Source: an uncultured Eubacteriales bacterium (GTDB taxonomy: Bacteria > Bacillota_A > Clostridia > Christensenellales > Aristaeellaceae). From it: DNA of 11,728 nucleotides. Location: positions 1 to 11,728 of the forward strand of contig CACXEB010000240.1 in assembly GCA_902766515.1 (NCBI GenBank), read 5' to 3'. The notes below the pieces were generated by a model. The model had not been told where the DNA came from. It made no database searches and was given only the letters and a program-made list of their open reading frames with translations. Numbering within the stretch: position 1 is the stretch's first letter; the number at the start of each line of letters is the position of its first letter. The translations under genes were made by a program, and so were the position numbers. Positions 1 to 5,627 of this stretch are shown piece after piece.

Positions 1-296
1 CCCGCGGCCAGGTTCACGGATTCGTTGTTGCGGAAGTCGTTCCAGGGCGCGATCTGCCAGGTGATGTCCAGCTTGCAGCCCAGGTATGCTTCCACCTTTT
101 CCTGCCACAGCTTCTGCATCTTGGTGGGCAGCTGGTCGGTGCCCCAGTTGGCCGTGGTCACGGTCAGCTTGAGCGTGTTGTTCGGCAGTTCGGGGAAGGT
201 GAGCCCGTCGCGGTTCATGGTGCCTTCGGCGGAAGCGAAGGCCATGCAGCCCAGCGTCAGGGCCAGCGCGAGGATCAGCGCGAGAGTCTTTTTCAT
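1..296 (-). CDS. ABC transporter extracellular solute-binding protein, family 1 (N-terminal part)
   Basis: Only the first 98 residues are in the window; the gene runs off the left edge. The start is ATG at 296, preceded by a perfect AAGGAGG (304-310). The N-terminus is a classical signal peptide: MKK, a hydrophobic core rich in Leu and Ala, then AFASAEG, giving a likely signal peptidase I cut after ASA at about residue 23. A Cys at 17 lies in LTLGC, a poor lipobox match, so lipid anchoring is possible but not convincing. The mature start (LKLTVTTANW, later WQIAPWNDFRNN) fits family-1 sugar-binding proteins of the LipO/YtcQ type, which work with LplB/YtcP permeases. It should capture an oligosaccharide outside the membrane and deliver it to the two permeases encoded just upstream. 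The ligand cannot be read from this fragment. Family call firm, specificity unknown. Confidence 0.88.
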   Translation of the reverse strand, partial: MKKTLALILALALTLGCMAFASAEGTMNRDGLTFPELPNNTLKLTVTTANWGTDQLPTKMQKLWQEKVEAYLGCKLDITWQIAPWNDFRNNESVNLAA

Positions 297-303
297 GGGG
301 ATT

Positions 304-310
304 CCTCCTT
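304..310 (-). promoter_or_regulatory. Strong ribosome binding site of the solute-binding protein gene
   Basis: AAGGAGG on the minus strand, 7 nt before the ATG at 296. It sits behind an AT-rich leader containing the palindrome TAAAATTTTA (311-320), which should keep the site unstructured. It is the strongest site of the three importer genes, consistent with binding proteins being made in excess over permeases. Confidence 0.8.
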
Positions 311-326
311 TAAAATTTTAATTTCA

Positions 327-343
327 CCGCGGACAGGCCGCGG
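327..343 (-). promoter_or_regulatory. Hairpin between permease and solute-binding protein genes
   Basis: CCGCGG, a 5-nt loop and CCGCGG again form a 6-bp all-GC stem in the 63-nt gap between the YtcP-type permease stop (360-362) and the binding-protein start (296). On the transcribed strand the run of T lies before the stem and not after it, so this is not a standard intrinsic terminator. Such intercistronic stems often shield the downstream, highly expressed binding-protein mRNA from decay or mark a processing point. That role is inferred. Confidence 0.45.
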
Positions 344-359
344 AAAAATCCGGGGTTGA

Positions 360-1274
360 TCAGCCCTTCACAGCGCCGACCTGCATACCCTGCTCGAAGT
401 ACTTCTGAATGAAGGGGTAGATCAGCAGCAGGGGAGCAATCGTCGCGACCAGGCAGGCGTACTGCACGTTCTTGGGGTTGACTGTGCCGTTGGTGAGCAT
501 GATGTTGGCGTCGCCGCCGAACGAAGAGCCCATGGAGTTCGAGGTGAACACGATGGAGCGCAGGATCATCTGGATCGGATGCCGGGAAGCGTCCTTGATG
601 TACAGCAGGGCGCTGAAGTAGCTGTTCCACATGCCCACGATGGCGAAGAGCGAGAAGGAGGCGATCAGCGCCTTGGACAGCGGCAGGATGACGCTGACCA
701 GGATCCGGAACTCGCCCGCGCCGTCGATCAGCGCGGCCTCCCGGATCTCGTGGGAGATGCCCTTGAAGAAGGACCGGTACATGAACACGTTCCATGCGGA
801 GACGCATCCGGGCAGCACGAGCGCCCAGGTGGTATTCATCAGGCCGAGGTTGCGGATGTTCAGGTAGGTCGGGATGGTGCCGCCGCTGAAGAACATGGTG
901 ATCAGCATGATGACGCTGATGAAGCCCTTGAGCTTGAACTCCTGCACGGAGAGCGCGTACCCCAGGCAGGATGTCAGGGATACGTTCAGCAGCGTGAACA
1001 GGAGCGCGTACCAGATGGTCCACAGGTAGGCGGTATAAATGGTGGACTTGGTAAACACGATCTCATAGCCCTTGACATTGAGTTCCCTGGGCAGGAGCGC
1101 GACCGCGCCGCGGGTGATCATCCGGCTGGACGACAGCGAAACGGCGATCACGTGAAGGAAGGGGTACAGGATGATCACGCAGAACAGGAGCAGCAGGGCG
1201 ATCAGCGTGATGTCAAAGGCCACGTTGCCGATGCGGATCTTGTTTTTCGGTTCCGAAATGGTTTTCTGACTCAT
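360..1274 (-). CDS. Carbohydrate ABC transporter permease, YtcP/LplC type (MalG-like)
   Basis: A 304-aa inner-membrane subunit of a CUT1-type sugar importer. Hydrophobic segments are visible near residues 20-45, 85-108, 117-132, 145-162, 192-215 and 270-288, the six-helix pattern of MalG-like permeases. The cytoplasmic EAA loop that docks on the ATPase reads REAALIDGAGEF followed by LPLSK (about 178-201), with the conserved EAA at 179-181 and DGA at 184-186. The C-terminus (EQGMQVGAVKG) is the usual end of the YtcP/LplC subgroup. Start: ATG at 1274 with AGGAGG 7 nt before it (1282-1287); this site overlaps the stop codon of the preceding permease (TGAGGAGG), so the two are probably translationally coupled. 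It should pair with the LplB-type permease to form the channel. The transported sugar is unknown. Confidence 0.95.
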   Translation of the reverse strand: MSQKTISEPKNKIRIGNVAFDITLIALLLLFCVIILYPFLHVIAVSLSSSRMITRGAVALLPRELNVKGYEIVFTKSTIYTAYLWTIWYALLFTLLNVSLTSCLGYALSVQEFKLKGFISVIMLITMFFSGGTIPTYLNIRNLGLMNTTWALVLPGCVSAWNVFMYRSFFKGISHEIREAALIDGAGEFRILVSVILPLSKALIASFSLFAIVGMWNSYFSALLYIKDASRHPIQMILRSIVFTSNSMGSSFGGDANIMLTNGTVNPKNVQYACLVATIAPLLLIYPFIQKYFEQGMQVGAVKG

Positions 1275-1286
1275 GTTCCCGCCTCC

Positions 1287-2252
1287 TCACCAGATGCTCT
1301 GTTCCGGATCAATGAAACGGACGATATAGTTGGTACCGACCACCAGGATCAGGCTGACCAGGGAGACGAACAGGTTGACCGCGGTGGCGAATTCGAAGCG
1401 TCCGTCCTGAATGCCCATGCGGTATACGTAGGTGCTGATCACTTCGAGGTCCATCCGGTTGGTCTCGTTCATCATCAGGAGGATCTTGGTATAATCCTGG
1501 GTGAAGATGTTGCCGGTGTTCAGGATCAGGACCACCGTCGTGGTGGGCAGGATGGCCGGCAGGCAGATGTGGCGGATCTTCTGGAAGCGGTTCGCGCCGT
1601 CGATGTTCGCCACGTCATACAGCGAGGTGTCCACGTTGGAGAGCGCCGACAGGTAGATGATGCTGCCCCAGCCGACCCCCTGCCAGATCGCCGAGCCGAT
1701 GAACATCGGCATGAAGGACGCGGTGCCCGCGTTCATGTTGATCCTTGGCAGGCCGAACAGCGCGCGGATGTTGTTGAACAGACCGTCCAGTGATCCGAAG
1801 GTGTTCAGCATGGAGCAGATGACAACGACGGAGATGAAGTGCGGCAGGTAGGAAATGGTCTGCACGGAGCGCTTGAACCATTTGGAGCGGACCTCATTTA
1901 GCATCAGGGCCAGGATGATCGGCATCGGGTAGGTAAAGATCAGGGAGAATATACCGACCTTCAGCGTCTGCAGGATGATGTGCTCGCAGTTGACGTTCCG
2001 GAAGAACTCCTGGAAGTTCTTGTACCAGGGGTTCAGCCAGGCGCTGCCCCATACGCCCTTCTTGGGTTTGTAGTTCTTGAAGGCAATCAGCACGCCGTAC
2101 ATCGGCACGTACTGAAACAGGATCACCACCGCCAGAGGCAGGATACAAAGCGCGACCAGAGCGCGCTGCTGCCATACGACCCGGAACCACTTTTTCATTT
2201 TTTCCAGCGTCGTTTTCTTCGGCGGCGCATAGACAGCGTCCGCGTTGCTCAT
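1287..2252 (-). CDS. Carbohydrate ABC transporter permease, LplB type (MalF-like)
   Basis: A 321-aa integral membrane permease, first gene of the importer operon. The early stretch ILFQYVPMYGVLIAFKNYKP (about 45-63) is a hallmark of LplB-family permeases, and FIDPEQSIW is the typical C-terminus. Hydrophobic helices lie near 31-55, 96-118, 134-150, 183-204, 237-250 and 290-312. The EAA loop reads YDVANIDGANRF with a following LP (about 212-232); the usual YEAA is YDVA here, a conservative deviation, while IDGA is intact. The start is placed at ATG 2252 because AAAGGAG (2260-2266) lies 7 nt before it. The ATG two codons upstream (2258) would sit almost on the ribosome binding site, and the open frame back to 2318 has no such site. 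A divergent promoter lies upstream. Confidence 0.94.
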   Translation of the reverse strand: MSNADAVYAPPKKTTLEKMKKWFRVVWQQRALVALCILPLAVVILFQYVPMYGVLIAFKNYKPKKGVWGSAWLNPWYKNFQEFFRNVNCEHIILQTLKVGIFSLIFTYPMPIILALMLNEVRSKWFKRSVQTISYLPHFISVVVICSMLNTFGSLDGLFNNIRALFGLPRINMNAGTASFMPMFIGSAIWQGVGWGSIIYLSALSNVDTSLYDVANIDGANRFQKIRHICLPAILPTTTVVLILNTGNIFTQDYTKILLMMNETNRMDLEVISTYVYRMGIQDGRFEFATAVNLFVSLVSLILVVGTNYIVRFIDPEQSIW

Positions 2253-2259
2253 GCACATT

Positions 2260-2266
2260 CTCCTTT
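2260..2266 (-). promoter_or_regulatory. Ribosome binding site that fixes the LplB-type permease start
   Basis: AAAGGAG on the minus strand. The spacing to the ATG at 2252 is 7 nt, which is ideal. The alternative ATG at 2258 would be only 1 nt away, so the start MSNADAVY is preferred over MCMSNAD. Confidence 0.75.
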
Positions 2267-2288
2267 CTTCCTGAAAAGAAACGGAACG

Positions 2289-2299
2289 GTTTACTAAAC
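2289..2299. promoter_or_regulatory. Palindromic operator candidate GTTTACTAAAC
   Basis: A perfect 11-bp dyad (GTTTA, one central base, TAAAC) in the predicted 5' untranslated leader of the importer mRNA. Its 9-bp core, TTTACTAAA (2290-2298), recurs in inverted orientation as TTTAGTAAA at 2441-2449 on the other side of the control region. Position downstream of the importer promoter would fit a roadblock-type repressor site. The dyad is seen; its function is inferred. Confidence 0.4.
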
Positions 2300-2315
2300 A
2301 CAACTGAACAGAAAA

Positions 2316-2329
2316 CATTTACGTTTACA
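2316..2329 (-). promoter_or_regulatory. CRE/LacI-family operator-like site over the predicted importer transcription start
   Basis: On the minus strand this reads TGTAAACGTAAATG. Against the CcpA catabolite-response consensus TGWAANCGNTNWCA it agrees at 11 of 14 positions, N positions included. The first half is perfect around the central CG and the second half degenerate. It directly follows the candidate -10 box (2334-2329), so a bound LacI-family protein would block initiation. It may serve CcpA or a dedicated LacI-type regulator. The match is partial, so confidence is limited. Confidence 0.35.
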
Positions 2330-2357
2330 TTATATCGCAACCATGTTCAGATGAGAA
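2329..2357 (-). promoter_or_regulatory. Candidate sigma-A promoter of the importer operon
   Basis: On the minus strand a perfect TATAAT (2334 down to 2329) is preceded by TTCTCA (2357 to 2352) with 17-nt spacing; the -35 box matches TTGACA at 4 of 6 positions. Transcription would start near 2322, giving a leader of about 70 nt before the ATG at 2252. A second TATAAT at 2390-2385 has no recognisable -35 box and is a weaker alternative. Confidence 0.55.
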
Positions 2358-2393
2358 TAGATAATATGGGAAATAATCATACAAATTATATCG
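2329..2393 (+). repeat. Direct repeat ATTATATCG, two copies
   Basis: The 9-mer ATTATATCG occurs at 2329-2337 and 2385-2393, starts 56 bp apart. Each copy contains a minus-strand TATAAT, so the repeat may mark two alternative -10 boxes for the importer operon or a repeated protein-binding site. A 9-mer repeat inside AT-rich DNA can arise by chance. Confidence 0.4.
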
Positions 2394-2438
2394 TTGAAAT
2401 ACGGGGCCAGTGGATGAATCCGGAACTGCTTAACAAAA

Positions 2439-2451
2439 AATTTAGTAAAAT
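2439..2451. promoter_or_regulatory. Second palindromic operator candidate, core TTTAGTAAA
   Basis: The core at 2441-2449 is the exact reverse complement of the core at 2290-2298, so each divergent operon has one copy in the same orientation relative to itself. This copy lies about 30-40 bp upstream of the candidate -35 box of the glycosidase operon. The flanks (ATTTAGTAAAA) are a less perfect dyad than the other copy. The distance between core centres is 151 bp, compatible with DNA looping. Confidence 0.35.
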
Positions 2452-2482
2452 TCATTCGGAGGCGTGTTCAGCAGCAGGGATA

Positions 2483-2510
2483 TTGACTTTTGTGTAAAAT
2501 ATAAAGTAAT
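2483..2510 (+). promoter_or_regulatory. Candidate sigma-A promoter of the glycosidase operon
   Basis: TTGACT (2483-2488, 5 of 6 matches to TTGACA) is followed after 16 nt by AGTAAT (2505-2510, 4 of 6 matches to TATAAT). Other AT-rich hexamers, TAAAAT at 2495 and TATAAA at 2500, are too close to this -35 box. Start of transcription would be near 2517, just where the sequence turns GC-rich, leaving a short leader of about 40 nt before the ATG at 2559. Confidence 0.5.
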
Positions 2511-2545
2511 AAAAGACTGTGCGCACGGCGGCGCGGAAGCGGAAC

Positions 2546-2550
2546 GGAGG
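2546..2550 (+). promoter_or_regulatory. Ribosome binding site of the GH106-like gene
   Basis: GGAGG lies 8 nt before the ATG at 2559. The in-frame ATG at 2589 (residue 11) has no comparable site, so 2559 is the preferred start. Confidence 0.7.
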
Positions 2551-2558
2551 ATGCGAAG

Positions 2559-5500
2559 ATGGATGCGAATCGGCAGCAGCCGGCATCGATGGAACAGGAT
2601 TTCAGGAACCCGCCCGCCCGGTACCGGGGGGTTCCCTTCTGGGCCTGGAACTGCAAAGTCACAGCGGAAAAAATCCGGCGGCAGGCGGTGTGCTTCCGTC
2701 AGATGGGCATGGGCGGCGCCATGCTGCACCCCCGGACCGGCATGGACACGCCCTACCTGTCGGATGAGTACATGGCGCTGGTGGCCTGCGCGGAAGAACA
2801 GCTGCGGGAAAACGGGCTGGACTGCTGGCTGTATGACGAGGAGCGATTTCCGTCGGGCGTGGCGGGCGGCATCGTGACCAGGAACGTGCGGTACCGCGCG
2901 CGCTTTATCGTGCTCTCGGAGCAGCCGCTGGAGGGTTTCTGCGGCACGAGGGCGGCGTTTGAAAGCCGGATCGACGACGGAGAGGTGCCGAAGGGCTATT
3001 ATCTCTGCAGCTACCGCGCGGCATGGCGGGACGGATACCTCGTTTCCTATTATAAGACGGCGGTGCAGGACGGCAACTGCCACGCGTACGTGAAGCTGCA
3101 GGACCCCAGCCCCTGGTACAACGGGGAAACGTATGTGGATGTGTTCAATCCGGCGGCGGTGGACGCTTTCCTGCGCGTGACGCACGAAAAATACTATGAG
3201 GCGCTCCGGCCGCACATCGGCCGCACCGTGCCGGCGATCTTCACGGACGAGCCGCGCATGGAGGGCAAGTTCTGTATGCCCGATCCGCGGTCGGGCAGCG
3301 CCCGGCTGGCCTATACGGACGATATGGACGACACGTTCCGGCAGGCGTACGGGACGGGGCTTACGGACATCCTGCCGGAGCTGGTCTGGGAGCTGCCGGA
3401 CGGCCCCAGCGTGTGGCGGTACCGCTATCATGAGCATGTGACCGAGCGCTTCGCCTCCGCCTACGGCGACCGGATCGGCGCGTGGTGCGAAGCGCACGGC
3501 ATCGCCTATACCGGCCATTTCATGTCCGAGCGGACGCTCTATTCCCAGACGCTGGCGCTGGGCGAGACGATGCGCCAGTACCGCAGCCAGCAGCTGCCGG
3601 GGATCGACATCCTTGCGGGCCAGCTTGAGCTGACGACGGTCAGGCAGGCGGAATCTGTCCGCCGGCAGATGGGCCGCCGGGGGCTGGTGTGCGAGCTGTA
3701 CGGCGTGCTGCAGTGGGATGTCACGTTCCGGCAGCATAAGCTGCAGGGGGACTGGCTGGCGGCGCTGGGGGTCACGACGCGGGTGCACCACCTGGCCTAT
3801 ATGAGCATGGCCGGTGAGGCCAAGCGCGACTGGCCCGCGGCCATCGGCTGGCAGTCGCCCTGGTGGCGGCAGTACGCCTGGCTGGAGGACTATTTCGCGC
3901 GGATCAACACGCAGCTGACGCGGGGACGGCCGGTGACCCGGGTGGCCGTGCTGCACCCCATCGAGTCATTCTGGCTGCTGTTCGGTCCGAACAGCCAGAC
4001 CCTGGCCCGGCGGGAACAGATGGATGAGCAGTTCGAGTCCCTGGCGCAGTGGCTGCTGTACGGCGGGCTCGATTATGACTACCTGTCCGAATCCATGCTG
4101 CCGGCGCTCTGCCCGGAGGCGGGCAGCCCGCTGCGGGTCGGGGAATGCGCCTATGAGGCGGTGGTTGTTCCGCCGATCCGGACCATCCGCGCGACGACGC
4201 TTGAACGGCTGGCGGCCTTCCGCCGGGCGGGCGGCCGCCTGGTCTGCCTGGGGGACGCGCCGGACCGGGTGGACGGGCTGCCCTCGGAGGATGCCCGCGC
4301 GCTCTGGGAGGACGCCGTCCGCCTGCCGATGGAGCGCGCTGCGCTCCTGGACGCGCTGCGGGATCTCCGGGACATCGAGATCCGCAACCGGGCGACCGGG
4401 CGGCTGGCGGACAACCTGTTTTATCAGCTGCGCGAGGATGGCGCGGAACGCGTGCTGTTCCTCTGCCATGTGCGCGACGAAGTCCCGGCCCGCCCGAGGA
4501 CGTATACTGTCCGGCTCAGGGGCCTGTGGCGGCTGCTGGCGATGCGGGCGCTTGACGGTTCGATCGACGAGCTGGGCGGGGTCCAGGAGGGAGGAGACAC
4601 GGTCTTCCACTGGTCCTGTGACGCCCAGGACAGCCTGCTGCTGCGGCTGACGCCCGGCGCCTGCGCCGCGCCGGCGCCGGCGCCCCGGCCGCTGAGGCCG
4701 TTCATGCGGCTGGCGGAAACCGACGATTTTGAACTGGACGAGCCCAACGCCCTGCTGCTGGACCGGTGCGAATATGCGCTGGACGAAGGGCCGTGGCAGG
4801 AGGCGGACGACATCCTGCGGGCGGACAACGCGCTGCGGGAACGGGCGGGACTGCCGATGCGCAATGGCAATCAGGTACAGCCCTGGCTGATCCCGGAGGA
4901 GCCGGCGGCGCATACGGCCCGCCTCCGCTTTCGATTTTGGTCGGAGCGGGCTTTCACCGGCCTCCGGCTGGCTGTCGAGCAGCCGGAAGGGGCGGAAATC
5001 CGCCTGAACGGCGAGCCGGTGACGGCCGGATCGGACGGCTGGTACGTGGATGAGGATATCCGGACCCTCCCGCTGCCGCCTGTCCGGGCCGGAGAAAACA
5101 CGCTGACCCTCTCCGTGCCGCTGACCCGGCGGACCAACCTGGAGGCGATGTATCTCCTTGGGACGTTCGGGGTGGCAGTCGCCGGCACGCGGCTGACCCT
5201 GACCGATCCGCCGGCCCGCCTGGCGCTGGACGACCTGACCCGCCAGGGCCTGCCGTTCTATACCGGCAACGTGCGGTACCGCTTCCGGATCCGGCTGGCG
5301 GAAGCGCACGAAGCCGCCTGGCTGCACATACCGCATATGGCGTCCCCTGTGGCAGCGGTGTATGTGGACGGTGAGGAGGCCGGAAAGATCGCCTGGCAGC
5401 CGATGCGGGTCCGGCTGCCACGCCTGGAGCCGGGGGAGCATACGATCGGGATCCTGGCCTGCGGCAGCCGGTATAACGGCTTCGGAACCCTGCATAACGC

Positions 5501-5627
5501 CAACCCTGCCTACAAATGGTATGGCCCGGACGCCTTCCGTACGGCCGGGGATGAATGGACGGACAACTACCTGGTGCGTCCGGCCTATATCCTGTCGCCC
5601 ATTGAACTGATGGAGGCGCAACCATGA
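2559..5627 (+). CDS. GH106-like glycoside hydrolase (putative alpha-L-rhamnosidase), cytoplasmic
   Basis: A 1022-aa enzyme without signal peptide. Residues about 20-475 look like the (beta/alpha)8 catalytic core of GH106-like proteins: PFWAWN (26-31), GMGGAMLHPRTGM (50-62), LYDEERFPSG (91-100), YVDVFNP (192-198) and AIFTDEPRM (226-234) with the acidic pair of TDEP. CELYGVLQWD (378-387) carries a second likely catalytic Glu (379), and LHPIESFWLLFGP (465-477) follows. Residues 530-570 resemble the Rossmann/GATase-like domain seen after such barrels. An Ala-Pro linker (699-714) leads to a beta-sandwich (about 785-880) and a galactose-binding-like C-terminal domain (898-1010). GH106 enzymes remove terminal alpha-L-rhamnose from pectic side chains, but many relatives of this sequence style are uncharacterised. 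It heads the catabolic operon and overlaps the next gene by ATGA. Superfamily call is good; rhamnose specificity is an inference. Confidence 0.78.
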   Translation: MDANRQQPASMEQDFRNPPARYRGVPFWAWNCKVTAEKIRRQAVCFRQMGMGGAMLHPRTGMDTPYLSDEYMALVACAEEQLRENGLDCWLYDEERFPSGVAGGIVTRNVRYRARFIVLSEQPLEGFCGTRAAFESRIDDGEVPKGYYLCSYRAAWRDGYLVSYYKTAVQDGNCHAYVKLQDPSPWYNGETYVDVFNPAAVDAFLRVTHEKYYEALRPHIGRTVPAIFTDEPRMEGKFCMPDPRSGSARLAYTDDMDDTFRQAYGTGLTDILPELVWELPDGPSVWRYRYHEHVTERFASAYGDRIGAWCEAHGIAYTGHFMSERTLYSQTLALGETMRQYRSQQLPGIDILAGQLELTTVRQAESVRRQMGRRGLVCELYGVLQWDVTFRQHKLQGDWLAALGVTTRVHHLAYMSMAGEAKRDWPAAIGWQSPWWRQYAWLEDYFARINTQLTRGRPVTRVAVLHPIESFWLLFGPNSQTLARREQMDEQFESLAQWLLYGGLDYDYLSESMLPALCPEAGSPLRVGECAYEAVVVPPIRTIRATTLERLAAFRRAGGRLVCLGDAPDRVDGLPSEDARALWEDAVRLPMERAALLDALRDLRDIEIRNRATGRLADNLFYQLREDGAERVLFLCHVRDEVPARPRTYTVRLRGLWRLLAMRALDGSIDELGGVQEGGDTVFHWSCDAQDSLLLRLTPGACAAPAPAPRPLRPFMRLAETDDFELDEPNALLLDRCEYALDEGPWQEADDILRADNALRERAGLPMRNGNQVQPWLIPEEPAAHTARLRFRFWSERAFTGLRLAVEQPEGAEIRLNGEPVTAGSDGWYVDEDIRTLPLPPVRAGENTLTLSVPLTRRTNLEAMYLLGTFGVAVAGTRLTLTDPPARLALDDLTRQGLPFYTGNVRYRFRIRLAEAHEAAWLHIPHMASPVAAVYVDGEEAGKIAWQPMRVRLPRLEPGEHTIGILACGSRYNGFGTLHNANPAYKWYGPDAFRTAGDEWTDNYLVRPAYILSPIELMEAQP

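Larger units (their letters stand above)
2253..2558. promoter_or_regulatory. Divergent intergenic control region between importer and glycosidase operons
   Basis: These 306 bases hold no convincing gene. The stretch is clearly AT-richer than the flanking genes, especially 2290-2520, and must carry the start signals of both operons. Individual candidates are listed separately: promoters at 2329-2357 (minus) and 2483-2510 (plus), palindromic motifs at 2289-2299 and 2439-2451, a CRE-like site at 2316-2329 and a direct repeat at 2329-2337 and 2385-2393. The arrangement suggests coordinated control of uptake and breakdown by one sugar-responsive repressor or activator encoded elsewhere. Confidence 0.8.

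Noticed and set aside
327..343. Rho-independent terminator after the YtcP-type permease
   Set aside because: The stem is short and the T-run is on the wrong side for the minus-strand transcript, so it is listed as a hairpin of unknown role.
579..1793. A 404-codon plus-strand open frame across the two permease genes
   Set aside because: Both permeases show membrane helices and EAA loops in the minus direction. The plus frame gives a highly charged, motif-free product with no start signal.
2253..2318. N-terminal extension of the LplB-type permease starting at 2318
   Set aside because: The extension begins almost at the predicted transcription start, has no ribosome binding site and reads through the AAAGGAG that serves the ATG at 2252.
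4655..4692. GC repeat of GCGCCG units as a possible functional repeat
   Set aside because: It simply encodes the Ala-Pro linker of the GH106-like protein (residues 699-714).
2442..5621. Two very long open frames on the minus strand (2442-3956 and 3966-5621) opposite the GH106-like gene
   Set aside because: The translations are rich in Arg, Pro, His and Gln with no recognisable motifs or ribosome binding sites. They are the usual antisense by-product of GC-rich codon use opposite a gene with clear glycosidase motifs.
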